Assembly (NCBI GenBank): GCA_029204225.1
Contig: CM055110.1
Location: 43,691,862-43,755,861, forward strand
Reading direction: 5' to 3'
From: Diphasiastrum complanatum
Lineage: Eukaryota > Streptophyta > Lycopodiopsida > Lycopodiales > Lycopodiaceae
Length of the DNA: 64,000 nucleotides
Part shown: positions 1 to 10,673 of the stretch, one piece after another
Position numbering within the stretch: position 1 is the first letter of the stretch
Layout of the letters: each line of letters begins with the position of its first letter
Position numbers and translations under genes: made by a program
The notes under the pieces: generated by a model
The model's input: only the letters and a program-made list of their open reading frames with translations
Database searches by the model: none
What the model was told of the DNA's origin: nothing

Positions 1-548
1 TCTACATTGATCGTGGAATGATTCATAGAAGGACTACAGCCTACACACCGCAGTATAATGGTGTTGTTGAGCTAAAGAACAAGACCTTGATGAAAGCAGC
101 CAGATGCATGATGGCCTACTCAAAGGCTCCAAGGGTACTGTGGGCTGAAGCAGTAGCTACAACCGCATACATCCAGAATAGAACAGGTAAGTATGGTGTC
201 CCTCACACGACACCACACGAGCTATGGTGGGGTAGAAAGCCCAACCCGTCTCACGTCAGAATCTTGGGCTGTGCAGCTTATGCATATATTCCTGATAAGC
301 TTCGAAAGAAGCTTGATGAGAAAGCCGAGCATGGATTTTTGGTAGGATATGACAACAACTCGTCATACTACAGAGTCTACATGCCAAACACGAACACTAT
401 GAAAATAGTGAGAGATGTCAGATTTGATGAGAGCAGGACAATGGCCAATGACGATCCTATCAGCTACGAAGTTTTGGAGAGACAATACTATGACCTACAA
501 TCAATGACAGAGGGAGCAGAGGACGAACACGCAAATGAAGATTTTTGA
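1..548 (+). pseudogene. Ty1/copia integrase fragment, cut by window edge
   Basis: The C-terminal part of a copia integrase (rve core) is read in frame from base 3 and continues from outside the window. Visible marks are the RTTAYTPQYNG segment, the catalytic Glu in VELKNKT, and the post-core segment with HELWWGRKPNPSHVRILGC, VGYD and a VRDVRFDE-type end. Integrase would insert element cDNA into host DNA. The frame closes at 546-548 before any reverse transcriptase, so only a pol fragment remains. Bases 1 to about 384 match the reverse complement of about 1,524-1,905, so this piece faces a sister copy. The family is clear; its upstream half cannot be judged here. Confidence 0.85.
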
Positions 549-1200
549 GTCGTCTCCCATTCGAGCGACGAATCAGAAGAAGAAAGATTCGAGAGGCAGC
601 CTGCTGTCGCAGTTCCTATAAACCAAGATGGTTCCGGACCGAGCAGAGCAGAATAAGACAAAGGCATAGTTGGCCCAGGATCTCCTGTCGTACTATACCA
701 ACAGGGTTAATATAGATTTTATAGTAAATAATGTCGTTCCCACACAGGACAACGTTAGAAAGTTATGTTTTTGGTACAATTATGGCAAGTGGTTTCGAGT
801 GTTATTCTGGTTGTCGACAGACATTAAAAAATAACCAGTATTACTTATATTTGGGACGGGTAGTGTTAATAAATTCAGAACAACAATATGACCTCTATCG
901 AATTGGATGAAGCGCGTTCTACAAATGAGATGTTATCAGAGTAGTACAATGGTACCTGGCTGATTAAGGTGTCAATCAGAGAATCGAGAATTGTTCGATG
1001 TATTTGTGACTGTGCAGACAATTAATTAATCGTGTTCGCGAACTATTCATTTCTAGACGGAAGTCTTCAACTAGGTAGTCCATATGAAATGACTAGATAC
1101 GAAAAGACATGATAAACAAGAGTAACTTTAACTCATAGCTAAGTATACCTCCTATGGTATAGGTGAACGTAACTGAACTAATTCACCTACTAGTGATCCA
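549..1200. other. No gene seen; degenerate element-like sequence
   Basis: No coding similarity can be followed. The stretch separates the two facing copia integrase copies and carries many stops in every frame. It may be retroelement non-coding sequence, but no LTR ends or primer site were found. Confidence 0.5.
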
Positions 1201-1480
1201 CATGTGTAACTGCATGCATGGGTATTGCATGTACTGCATGTCAACTCATAAAACTGCCTAGACATGTGTAGATCACAGAAATCACTTTGCATGTTGCATG
1301 CACTGATTGCATGTGGCTTGCATTCATACAGTATGACATTGCATGCTATCTAGACATCTGCATGTCATCAAAATTGAATCTATCTAACTCAAATCTGACC
1401 TATACTACAAGGTTATGTGCTAACTTCACATACCTTTTATGTACAACATGGAATCCAATGGAAATAGCCATTGACATGGC
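1200..1480 (-). repeat. LTR-like repeat related to the LTR at 39,486
   Basis: Bases about 1,365-1,450 resemble about 22,755-22,860 and, inverted, about 39,530-39,640. The shared block reads roughly as TCTAACTCAAATCTGACC, then ACTACAAGG, TATGTGC and TTCACATACC. The sequence is also dense in GCATG words, as is the rest of that LTR (39,770-39,980). It is most likely a decayed piece of the same copia LTR family in minus orientation. No end motifs survive. Confidence 0.5.
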
Positions 1481-1523
1481 CCCAAACTCGAGATACGAAG
1501 ATAATATTAATAATCTTCACATG

Positions 1524-2353
1524 TAGTATGACGAGTTGTTGTCATAACCTACTAGAAATCCGTGCTCGGCTTTCTCATCAAGCTTCTTTCGAAGCTTATC
1601 AGGAATATGTGCATAAGCTGCACAACCAAAGATTCTGACATGAAACAGGTTGGGTTATCTACCCCACCATAGCTCGTGTGGTGTCGTGTGAGGGAAACCA
1701 GACTTACCTGTCCTGTTCTGGATGTATGCGGCTGTAGCTACTACTTCAGCCCACAATACCCTTGGAGCCTTCGAATAGGCCATCATGCATCTGGCTACTT
1801 CCATCAAGGTCCTATTCTTTCTTTCTGCAACACCATTGTGCTACGGCGTGTAGGCTGTAGTCCTTCTATGAATGATGCCACAATCATTGCAGAAGTCAGT
1901 GAAGCAATTTGAGATGTATTCGCCACTTCGATCTGTCCTGATCTGCTTCACTTTGCTACTTGTACATCTTTCAGCCCAGTTCACATATTCTATGAGTTTA
2001 TCAAGTGCTTCAGATTTATTCTGAATAAAATACACTCTGGCAAATTTGCTATAATCATCAATGAAAGTTATATAATATATTACACCTCCTACTGAGATCA
2101 CATTGAAAGGCCCATAGATGTCAGAATGCACTAACTCTAGAATCTTAGTCGTTCTGTAGGAGTCTTTGATGAATGGAGTGCGTGACATCTTACCCTTCAA
2201 ACATGCATCACATGTGTTCAAGCTAGTTGCATTCAAGATGCTGACCCCTGTTATCACTCCATGATGGCTTGCTTGGTAAAGTGCCATTGTGTTCATGTGA
2301 CATAGTCTTCTATGCCATAGAGCGTCTGGCTGGTCATCATGAGTCTGATGCAC
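1524..2353 (-). pseudogene. Copia GAG-pre-integrase and integrase remnant
   Basis: The minus strand encodes the pre-integrase zinc motif (LWHRRLCHMN, then CDACLKGK), the first core Asp in LELVHSDIYGPF, TFIDDYSKFARVYF, and a second Asp region reading RTDRSGEY where RTDNGGEY is usual. A stop (CAG to TAG) interrupts at RTTAYTP near 1,841. The frame then resumes as copia integrase down to about 1,524, ending in GFLVGYDNNSS-like sequence with another stop at WWGR. Element order on the minus strand is gag (3,730), zinc knuckles, protease, integrase. Reverse transcriptase and RNase H are missing. It is the inverted counterpart of 1-384. Confidence 0.88.
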
Positions 2354-2407
2354 CTGATCTGCAGGTAGGGGTACCTTTAGATGATATAGATTTCCTTTCC
2401 TTCTGCC

Positions 2408-2812
2408 TTAAGCGATCAAAGTACTGGTACTGGCATCAACCACGTTGCATGCTTCATCAAAAAATGTCACACGCATCCCTACATCTGCTATTCTTGCTAT
2501 AGAAAGCAAGTCTTGCTGCAATGTAGGCACGAAAAGAATGTCTTCGAGTCGTCTGTCTCTGCCATTGGTGTTGAGCCACAATGAACCAATATCATTCACT
2601 TGATGCTTAGATCCATCTCCAAGAACTATGAATCTTGAAGGATCTGCACTTCTGAAATCAGACATGATTCGTCTTGATGTCACGAAGTGTGAGGTGGCTC
2701 TTGAGTCTAGAATCACCTCATGTGTGTCAGATGTTGATGCTGCACACACATCTTCACAGATGTAGGCGGTCGAACATTTTCTGTTCGTTCTTTCTTCGTC
2801 CATCTTAGAGCT
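2408..2812 (-). pseudogene. Copia aspartic protease remnant, active site altered
   Basis: This retropepsin domain of the minus-strand copia element would release gag and pol products. The active-site segment reads HEVILDSRATSHFVTSRR. The family motif is D-S/T-G-A, so the Gly after DS has become Arg and catalysis is probably lost. Typical downstream copia segments follow: FIVLGDGSKHQVNDIGSL, then LEDILFVPTLQQDLLSIARI, then GMRVTFFDEACNVVD. It lies between the zinc knuckles and the pre-integrase domain, which is the normal order. Confidence 0.85.
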
Positions 2813-2839
2813 CTCAAGCTCCTCTACATAGGATGAACT

Positions 2840-3730
2840 GTTGTTGTTCTCCTGTCTGCTCTACACTAATTTGTTTTTTGGGTTCTGCCGGCAATCCATG
2901 GCTGCATGACCCTTCTTGTGGCAATGGATACACTCAATCTTGGGATTGAGCCAGCATGTATCTATTGTATGCCCATCTCTTTTGCATCTCACGCAAGTCT
3001 TCTTGTCTGCACCTTGTTGTTTGGACCTCCCTTTGCTCTTCTAGTTGCCTTTGCTGGTCTCCTCTGCTTGCTGATCATGATCCTGCCTCTTGGATTTTTC
3101 TTTGTTGCCATAGAGGGCCTGGTCAGAACCATCTTTGTGATCAAGATGTTCTCTGGCCTCGACTTCCTCTCGAATCTCGACAATCACCTTTTCGAGGTTC
3201 ATGGTAGGATCTTTCGCGAGGAGGGTCCTCATTGTCTGGAATGATCTGGGTAAGGCTCTCAACAGGTACGTGAGCTGCTTCTGAACTGACACTGCATTCT
3301 TTGCTCCAAAGTTGTGTAGTGATAGAAACAGATCCTTCATCTTTCTTACGAAAGAAGTGAGGCCTTTTCCATCCCACTGTAAATTCGTCAGCTGATCTTC
3401 CAGCATCATGATTTGACTTCTTGATTTCGTCTGAAATCTGGTGAGCAATGCATCCCACATCTCCTTAGCTTTGGAGACTGTAGCCAGGTCAAGTGTGAGA
3501 CTATCTTCGATGGATGAAGACACCAAGGCTACTACCTTGTCATTTTTCTCCCTCCACTTGCGTAGCTCCTTGTCTGATGTCGTAGGCATCTCTTTTGTGC
3601 CATCCACCCAGGGGAAGAGTTCTTCGCCCTTGAGTATGAGTGATGTCTTAGCTTTTCAGGCCAGAAAGTTAGATCCTGAAGAATCAAGAATTGTGCAGAT
3701 CTTGCTCTGCATGATGCTGATTGAAGCCAT
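2840..3730 (-). pseudogene. Copia gag with two zinc knuckles
   Basis: The chosen start is the minus-strand ATG at 3,730-3,728 (MASISIMQSKICTILD), since the usual N-terminal copia gag segment follows. A TGA replaces an expected Trp codon near 3,657. The capsid-like UBN2 region then runs open (WREKNDKVVALVSSSI, AKEMWDALLTRF, NLQWDGKGLTSFVRKMKDLF, TYLLRALPRSF). Two CX2CX4HX4C zinc knuckles follow, CVRCKRDGHTIDTC and CIHCHKKGHAAMDC (about 2,895-2,985). Gag would package element RNA. Single-knuckle copia gags are commoner, so the pair is notable. Stops at about 3,038 and about 2,865 break the frame. Confidence 0.88.
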
Positions 3731-3834
3731 TGTTTCTTGGAGTCTTTTTTTTTGTTGATGGTTGTTCGTTTGAATGCTGGGCCTCCTGGATCTGATAGCT
3801 TCTTGGCTATGTCAGATTATGACAAGATAGGTAG

Positions 3835-3846
3835 GCTCTGATACCA
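3835..3846 (-). promoter_or_regulatory. Primer-binding site, initiator tRNA-Met type
   Basis: The minus strand reads TGGTATCAGAGC, the standard plant copia primer site matching the 3' end of initiator tRNA-Met. One base separates it from the LTR end (…CTCTCATCA), and it lies about 105 bases upstream of the gag start. This fixes the 5' LTR as the sequence to its right. Confidence 0.9.
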
Positions 3847-3847
3847 C

Positions 3848-4560
3848 TGATGAGAGAATGTGAAAAGCTTTTGCGGTCGTTTGGTGAAGATGTCATGCTT
3901 TGAGAGGGAGCTGAAGAAACAAAACGTTTTTAATTACAAAGCTTTGCTAGCTTGCAGCCCTCTTCCTGACGAAGATGTTTGCGAACACGAAAGTCAAGAG
4001 ACACGAAGCATGAAAGTTTCCCGAACACCTGACGAAAAGACACAAAAACGAAAGATTCGCAAATGAGAATCTTTTGCATTCCAACATGAGGAAGTCAGAT
4101 GACGGAAACGAAATCAACGAGCGACACGAAAAATGTCGCAAAACCTTTTCTGCCCTCATGCTCCAAAGAGTACTAGAAAAGATCATGCAAGTACCCAGAA
4201 GTACAGATGTCTGATCTAATGGCATGACGTCAGTAGATACACTCTAGGTTGTGGCTAATCTGCCACTCTTGTAATTTCTTGATTAGTTGTAGATGCTTAA
4301 TCACTCTAATCTTAAAGTTACATAGAGCGACTATATACTTGCTAGACATACTTGACACATATAGAACATACACAAAGATGTATGAAGTAGTCTGATGCTA
4401 GTAAGCAATCAAGACGAAATACAGAAGATAAGTCCACCTGCGTGCGAGACGCATTCTGTGATCAGGATCCATAGTGATCCACAAGTCCGCTAGTAAGCGA
4501 GACATCCACTCGTGAGAGAACTGTATTTCTCTCACGCCAATGCACTGCGTGGATCTGCAT
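3848..4560 (-). mobile_element. 5' LTR of the minus-strand copia element (approximate outer end)
   Basis: The inner edge is fixed by the primer site: on the plus strand the LTR begins TGATGAGAGAATGTG at 3,848, so on its own strand it ends in CA. The outer edge is not certain; about 4,560 is a guess. The same terminal 33 bases recur at 6,774-6,806, showing a second copy of this LTR end nearby. The 3' LTR of this element is not seen at its left end near 1,520. Confidence 0.7.
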
Positions 4561-4677
4561 TCAGTGCTTGAAGAATCAAAGAAAAATCAATAGATGATCT
4601 TGTAGCCATTGCGCACATGTCAATTTATGATGTATGATCTTGAATGAAAATGTGTCTGCTGTTATTCACTTCTTGAG

Positions 4678-5394
4678 ATGAATGATGTTTCGGATACTGT
4701 TGTAGGTTTGGAGGAGAGACCAACAGCACAACAGTATCAAATGAGGTATGACAAGAGGGCCAAAAGGGCTCTACACATGATAAAGATGAATGTTACCAAT
4801 GAGCTTCTCAAGGAAGCTGGTAAGAGTACTTCATCAAAGGATGTTTGGGATTCATTGAAGAAGCTTTATGAAGCCAAGTCTACTTCTAGAGTGTTGACTC
4901 TAAGAAGGCAAATCTTTTCTTTTTTTCAAAAGAGTGAAAAAAGTCCAAATACTTTTATTTTGAGAGTGAAAGCTTTGAATGATGAGTTAGCTTGCATCGA
5001 GGAGAGCATTAAGGAAGGAGAGCTTGTTCAAGTTATTCGTAATGGATTGTTGGATGCTAATGCTAACGTTGTTCAAAGTCTTGCCATTCAAAGAACTTTG
5101 CCAAGTTTGATTTATCTTCAAGAGATGTTGATGAATTAAGAATATAGGCTGCAAGCAAAAGGTGAATCTTCATCAACATCTCAAGTTGAGGAGGAGACTA
5201 TGTTCATCAAGGGCAAAAGTAAGTGGTCTAAAGGGAAAAATCAAGGGGAGGCTTCTTCAAATGGCAAAATTAAAGATAGATCAAATCTCAAGTGCTTCTA
5301 TTGTGGCATCAAATGACACTTTGCAAGTGATTGCTACAAGGAGAAGAGAGATCAAGGAGACAAGAAAGGTAATCTTACTCTTGATGAGGATGGT
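4678..5394 (+). pseudogene. Copia remnant A: gag with broken zinc knuckle
   Basis: A UBN2-type copia gag is read from LEMNDV at 4,678 (RALHMIKMNVTNELL, SKDVWDSLKKLYEAKST, NTFILRVKALNDELACIEE). The N-terminal 20-30 residues expected in the family are missing, so the true start has been lost. A stop at 5,137-5,139 (TAA) precedes EYRLQAKGESS, and a TGA within the zinc knuckle (CFYCGIK-stop-HFASDC) replaces Gly. Remnant B (27,369-29,036) is a close sister with different lesions. Upstream, 4,570-4,677 is unrelated to the sequence before B. Confidence 0.88.
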
Positions 5395-6060
5395 TTGGAT
5401 GTTCAAAATAAAAATGATGATGATTTTGTGATGTCTTCATGTATGCTTGCTAATGATGGAGATCTAGATCCATGGTGGATTGATAGTGGAGCAAGTTCAC
5501 ACATGACTTTTCACAAAAAGTACTTCACTTCTTTGTTGGCATATGGAGATGACAAGAGGGTGATCTACATGGCCTATGACGGTGAGTGTGCAATCAAAGG
5601 GATTGGCACAATTCCTATTTTTCTTTCTACAAATAGAAATGTTCGTTTGGAGGATTTTTTGTTCAATCCATCTAGTACCAAGAATTTACTTATTGTGAGT
5701 CAATTGCTAAGTAAAGGCCTCAAAGTTGAGTTTGATGGAGATGCTTGGATGATCAAAAGGAAGCATCTCTTAATTGGAAAAGATAAAAGACAAGGGAAGT
5801 TGTTCAAACTAGATGGTTGTGTTATTGCTAACCAAGTTGGATGTGTTGCAAGAGAGCAAATACCTATTCAAGAGCTTTGGCATAAAAGGATGGGACACAT
5901 CAACTTCAAGTCATTGGAGGTAATGGCTAGAAAGAAGGTTGTGATTGGTCTTCCAAGTTCCTTAACTAGCATCAATTATGTTTTTGAGTCTTGTACTTTG
6001 TCAAAGTCACATAGACTACCTTATACTAGATCTACATCTAGATCTACAAAGCCTTTTTAG
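5395..6060 (+). pseudogene. Copia remnant A: protease and GAG-pre-integrase
   Basis: An open 221-codon stretch holds an intact retropepsin motif (PWWIDSGASSHM) and the β-rich copia protease segments (AIKGIGTIPIFL, LLIVSQLLSKGLKVEFDGDAW). The pre-integrase domain follows, with ELWHKRMGHINFKSLEVMA and a CX2C-like pair that now reads FESCTLSKSH, so the first Cys of the pair is Phe. Sister B keeps CESCALSKS there. The stop at 6,058 (TAG) separates it from the integrase core in the same frame. Confidence 0.88.
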
Positions 6061-6773
6061 GTTGTACAGTCGGCTATTCATGAAATTGCTACAATTAGCA
6101 ATAGTGGAGCTAAGATGTATGTAACTTTCGTTGATGATTTTAGTAGATTTTGTTGGATCTATCTACTAAAGAGCAAAGATGAAGTGTTTGATGTTTTTGT
6201 CAAGTTCAAGAATGCAAGGGAGAACCAATTTTCTACAAGGATCAAGTGCTTAATGAGAGACAATGGTGGAGAGTACATTTTTACCAAGTTCAAGGCCTTT
6301 TGTGATGAGCATGGGATCAAGAGGGAGTATACAACACCAAGGATTCCACAACAAAATGGAGTGGCCGAGAGGAAGAATAGGACTTTATGTGAAAGTGCTA
6401 AAGTCATGAGCTTAAGTGCTAACCTTGATAAGCCATTTTGGGATCAAGCTTTTTTGTGTGCTAATTTCTTATGCAATAGGTTGCCGAGTGCTATTTTGGA
6501 TGGAAGGACAACTTTTGAGATGCTATTCAAGAGGAGGCTGAGTGTCAACTTTCTTAGAACTTTTGGATGAACATGCTATGTCAACATAACTCTTGATGAT
6601 AGGACCAAGGAGGATCCATCTTCAAGGAAATGTATATTTGTTGGATATAATGAGGTGAGTAAAGCCTATAAGGTTTACATTCCTACTACTAACAAAGTGA
6701 TTATTGGTAGGGATGTCATTTTTTATGAGGGGAACATTCCAAAAGTATCTTCAAGTACTATTTCAATGGTGAT
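6061..6773 (+). pseudogene. Copia remnant A: integrase core
   Basis: The rve core is read on from the stop at 6,060. The second Asp and the Glu are present (CLMRDNGGEY, and NGVAERKNRT). The position of the first Asp, normally VHSD, reads VVQSAIHE, so the first catalytic Asp is gone. A TGA at 6,568 interrupts before TCYVNITLDDRTKEDPSS, KCIFVGYNEVSKAY and VIIGRDVIF, the usual post-core segments. The coding sequence stops at 6,774, where LTR-end sequence begins. Reverse transcriptase and RNase H are absent. Confidence 0.88.
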
Positions 6774-7110
6774 TGATGAGAGAATGTGAAAAACTTTTGC
6801 GGTCGGGAAACTGTCGCGAAAGCGAAGCAACCATGACTCAATGCGTTTCGGATGGAGTTCAGATGTGGTCGCTGGACAGTGCCAGCTGAATCACTCCTAG
6901 AGTCCTCTAGAATGTAGTCAGGCACTGCTGATCTACGTTTATAAATTAATGCAGCATTCAACAAATTCAACCAATGTGTGGAAAATGAAATGAATGGGAG
7001 AATCAGACATCCACTTTCCACAATGAATAGTTACAGGAGGTAAGCCTATCATTGGCTTCCAACATGACTCCACTTGATGTAGCCATGTAGCAATGACTTG
7101 ATTCTCTCTT
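6774..7110. mobile_element. LTR-end fragment plus a block inverted relative to 27,279-27,356
   Basis: Bases 6,774-6,806 repeat the terminal 33 bases of the LTR at 3,848 with one or two changes. They abut copia A exactly where its coding sequence ends, which suggests insertion or template switching there. Bases 7,021-7,095 match the reverse complement of 27,279-27,356, the sequence just upstream of remnant B. Between them no coding similarity is seen. Confidence 0.55.
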
Positions 7111-7366
7111 TCAACTTATTTCAATGCACAAAGCACTCCTTTGAACAACAAAGAAAGTTTTCAAAAGGAAATCACAAAGATATGAAACTTCTCAATTCTC
7201 TTCTATTCCAATATAAAATAATCCATAAAACCCTAGAGAATATCAACAAAGATGGATCTTAGTGATATGCAAATGAAAACACTAAGAGAACACACACTTG
7301 GAAGCTTGTTCTCCACCAAGAAGAGAAATTCCATCGATCCACTACCAAAGATCCGGTAAAAAGCTT

Positions 7367-8037
7367 TCCTTGGCAGTAATTTTGTACATCCTTTAGATGG
7401 AATTTCTAAAATTAATATAATAGAAGCATTTGATTGTTTACAATATGAAATTTTTTCAATGTTTGTTATTCCTATTGTGGATGTTTCTGATGTGTATGTA
7501 AATAGTTGTGAATTATCAATAATTCTTAACTCAATAGATTTAGATCACAAACAAGCACGTAATAATTGGATCATAAGTGAATTTGAAGACGTATTTTCAT
7601 CAAAATTACCTCATGGTTTACCATCATCTAGGTCAGTAGCCCACAAAATAGAGTTAATTCTAGGAAGTCAACCTATCTCTAAGTAGTCTTATAGATTCTC
7701 CCAAAAGGAGGAAATAGAGATTTCAAATCAAATAAAAAACTATCTAAGGATGGAACATATCCAACCTAGTAAGTCACCATGAGACATTCCTATTCTTCTG
7801 AAAGCGAAGAAGGATGGAGATTTCCGAAATGTGCGTGGATTACAAGGGGTTGAATAAAGTGAATGTTAAGAATAAATATCCATTACCCATGATGGATGAC
7901 ATTGTAGCTCTTAGGTGGGGTTAAATACTTCACTAAGATTGATCTTAGAATAGGATACCATCAAATAAGAATTAAGTCCAAAGATGTCCAAACGACTGAA
8001 TTTCCTACTATATTTGGCCAGCATGAGTTCTTAGTGT
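7367..8037 (+). pseudogene. Ty3/gypsy reverse transcriptase, N-terminal part
   Basis: The protein is readable from about SFLGSNF at 7,367, through the open stretch 7,459-7,686 (FEDVFSSKLPHGLPSSRSVAHKIELI), then across several stops and frameshifts. Recognisable gypsy RT steps are SYRFSQKEEIEI, the GDFR(M)CVDYKGLN region near 7,820-7,850 in altered frame, and the KIDLRIGYHQIRI and GQHEFLV equivalents near 7,935-8,035. The catalytic YxDD part is missing, because the gag-only LTR element at 8,038 cuts in just after GQHEFLV. The remainder resumes near 9,292. Confidence 0.8.
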
Positions 8038-8234
8038 TGAAGCAAACTGATCGTTTCTGCCTCAACTCTAGATAGCAATTTTTAGGATGCGGAAGCATAA
8101 ACAATTCTATAATTGTCGCATTTTTTTTGGAAAAGTAAAAAGCACATTTCTTCAATTGTCACATTTTTTGGGAAAGTGAAAAATGCAAAATACACGAAGC
8201 TACGTGTAGTTTTGTGCACTTAGGCATGTTTTAA
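8038..8234 (-). mobile_element. Truncated 3' LTR of a gag-only retroelement
   Basis: About 197 bases match the first part of 8,677-9,291: both start TGAAGCAAACTGATC and share AGCAATTTTTAGGATGC and ACACTTAGGCAYGTTTTAA-type blocks. On the minus strand both end in CA. This copy ends at the stop codon of the gag remnant, so pol and the U3 part of this LTR were removed together. Confidence 0.75.
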
Positions 8235-8661
8235 CTACTGCTGCTCCGGTGGGATTGCATGAGTCTGATTCGCAGCTGCCAATTGATTGAAGATGGCTTT
8301 CATATTTCCAGCATGCTTGTCTAGATCACTGCCATCCCACTTCATATTCAGAAGTTGATTGTTGAGATGCAAGATCTCTACACTTGTCATCTGCTCATGT
8401 TTGGCCTGTAGCCTTTTCGTGGCTGGTCTCACAGTCCATGATGGTCATCATGATGTCTTCTGCAAGTGACAGAGTGATGAGCATCATTGCTTTATCGTTC
8501 TTCTTTCTCCATTCAGTCGGATTTTGTTGTGTTCTGACTTCTGTTCCATCCACTACGCTCCATAGGCCTTCTCCTCTGAGTAGCATCTTCATCTTGTGTT
8601 TCTAGACAGCGTAGTTGCTGCAATCGAATACACTCACAACTTTTTGCTGTAGGTTCGTTGC
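8235..8661 (-). pseudogene. Copia-type gag remnant of the gag-only element
   Basis: The minus-strand ATG at 8,661-8,659 begins MATNLQQKVVSVFD. One stop follows, then GEGLWSVVDGTEVRT, WRKKNDKAMMLITLSLAEDI and, after a one-base frameshift near 8,430, EILHLNNQLLNMKWDGSDLDKHAGNM, ending …HAIPPEQQ-stop. This is the DUF4219/UBN2 type of copia gag, distantly like the one at 2,840-3,730. No protease or pol follows. With the flanking LTR pair this is a small, deleted, non-autonomous retroelement. Confidence 0.8.
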
Positions 8662-8676
8662 CATTTGATAGTCTAC

Positions 8677-9291
8677 TGAAGCAAACTGATCATTTCTGCC
8701 TCAAACTGCAGCTAGCAATTTTTAGGATGCAGAAGCATGAATTGTTCTGTAATTGTTGCATTTTTTTGGAAAAGCGAAAAATGCGAAGTATGCGAAACTT
8801 AGTGTATTTTATGTATCTAAGCACATTTATTCAATTGTCGCATTTTTTGGGAAAGCGAAAAATGCAAAATACATGAAGCTACGTGCAGTTTTGTGCACTT
8901 AGGCACGTTTTAATTGTACTGGAAATAATGTGAAAATGCCAAAGAGAGAGAATGCAAAAATCCCAAAAAATGTGAGAAACCCGACAAAAATTTCTGCGTT
9001 AAGTTTTGCACATCACGAATCTACAACTTTCTTTTGATTGCTAAGTCAATATGATCCATTCATCAGAACAATAGTATACACATAAACAATACTATCATTC
9101 ATGCATACACAACACAAAAACTGATAGAAAGTTCTATTGCTTTGTAAATCTCTTTTCGATAAAAGTTTACAGTCTGCCGCTTGTCAGTGTGCTAGTTTCT
9201 ATTTTCTATTCTATAGCTATATCAACTTATCTTCTATCTCACTCTCTCCTTCTCTCTGCGCTACGTTTGCACAAACTTATACTCTTTAAGC
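8677..9291 (-). mobile_element. 5' LTR of the gag-only retroelement
   Basis: The inner edge at 8,677 is fixed by identity with the other LTR. The outer edge near 9,291 is where gypsy coding similarity resumes, and the minus strand there would start TG. The LTR holds repeated GCGAAAAATGC-type words. No standard initiator-tRNA primer site is seen in the 15 bases between it and the gag ATG. Confidence 0.65.
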
Positions 9292-9975
9292 ATGAGGTGG
9301 TTTATCTTAGTCATAAGCTCACTACATATGGGATTAAGATTGACGAAGATAAATCAAAGTAGTGGTTGATTGGCCGATTGCGCAAACTATCAAACAAGTT
9401 AAATTATTCTTAGGATTTATGGTTTTCTTTCGAAGATTTATTGAGGATTACGCCAAGTTGGCGGCAGGGCCCAATAATCTAACAAAAGTGATTGTTAATA
9501 AAAGAAAAAGAGAAATCAACCTGGTTCCCCTATTGTATGGAATGAGGAACTAAATCACAGTTTTGAAAAACTTAAGACCCGAATTTTTCGGCTCTCGTTT
9601 TATAGATTGCAAATCTAAATCAACCTTACGTCACAAGAACTGACACAGGTGATACTACAATTGTAGCAATTCTATTGTAGAATGATAGGCCACTAGTGTT
9701 TGAAAACAAAAAATTTCACGTCTCCTTTGTTGCATTATACTATGCAGAAAAAAGAATTATTTGTAGTTGTCCATGCACTAAAATCCTGGAGACACTACTT
9801 GTATGGTAGTAGGTTATACATAGTGTACACAGATCACTAGCCTCTTAAGTACTTTGCAATCAACATGATCTTTGGAGTAGGAAAGCCCGATGGGCCAAAT
9901 TGATGCAAGAATTTGATCATGAAATCTATTATATAAGAGACACCTCTAATCTATTGGCAAATGTGCTTATTTAAA
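9292..9975 (+). pseudogene. Ty3/gypsy RT end and RNase H remnant
   Basis: Gypsy pol resumes here with HEVVYLSHKLTTYGIKIDEDK, the step after the lost RT active site. A connection-like part follows near 9,380-9,460 (KLFLGFMVFFRRFIEDYAKLA), then RNase H pieces near 9,640-9,900 (FENKKFHVS, ALYYAEK, WRHYLYGSRLYIVYTDH). Stops and frame changes are frequent, so no product is possible. It continues the fragment ending at 8,037, but about 100 residues of RT were lost around the inserted element. Confidence 0.8.
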
Positions 9976-10204
9976 TTGGTCAATTGAATGAATGTTCTTT
10001 CACCTAGATTTCTATGGATCTATATCTTTATGAAAGTGATTTCTATTTTGGTCGTATTTGGAACATTGTTCGGACCGGAAGAAATGCGAACAATATTGAG
10101 ACGAGTTCACATGGGTCTAAGCTAACCAAGAAGTATAAGAGATTTTGGAACATTGTATCATTTGAGATGGATTGCTATTTTAAAATGGAAAAGTTTGTGT
10201 ACCT

Positions 10205-10673
10205 GATAACAATGAGTTAAAACACAAAATGTTGTTTGAATGTCATGGTATACCCTATGCAGGACATCCTGGTATACACAAGACTCTTGACTTGGTCAGA
10301 AGAGAGTTTTGATAGCCAAAACTCAAGCCATATGTTTAGTCATATGTGATTAAATGCAAGCCATGTCAACAAGCTAAGGTTGAACACCCTAAGGCTAGTG
10401 ATTTGTTGCATCCATTGGATAAAACCTGATAAGTAATGGGAGAATATATCAATGGACTTTGTAGTTGGACTTCCAAAGGCCCAACGACAAAATTATTCTA
10501 TTTTGGTTATAGTGGACATGTTAACTAAGTTAGTTGTGTTCATACCAGTTAGTCAATTTTTTTGCTTTGAATTAGCCTAGTCCTTTGTTGAAATATTATT
10601 TTGATTATATGGACCGTCGAGTGACATTTGTTAGTGACAGAGATCCTAAGTTCACAAGTCATCTGTCATACAT
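10205..10673 (+). pseudogene. Ty3/gypsy integrase remnant
   Basis: The H2C2 zinc-binding part is visible (MLFECHGIPYAGHPGIHKTLDLV, then KCKPCQQAKVEHPKA). It is followed by core segments near 10,440-10,540 (ENISMDFVVGLPKA with the first Asp, then LVIVDMLTKLVVFIPV) and the second Asp region near 10,620-10,670 (VTFVSDRDPKFTSHLSY). Several stops occur. Coding similarity ends sharply at about 10,673, where TCGAC-rich repeats begin. With 7,367-9,975 this gives the normal gypsy order RT, RNase H, integrase. Confidence 0.85.

Noticed and set aside
3835-3846. tRNA genes at the GGTATCAGAGC and GGCGCCGTTG sites
   Set aside because: These are short primer-binding sites next to LTR ends. No cloverleaf or A/B boxes accompany them.
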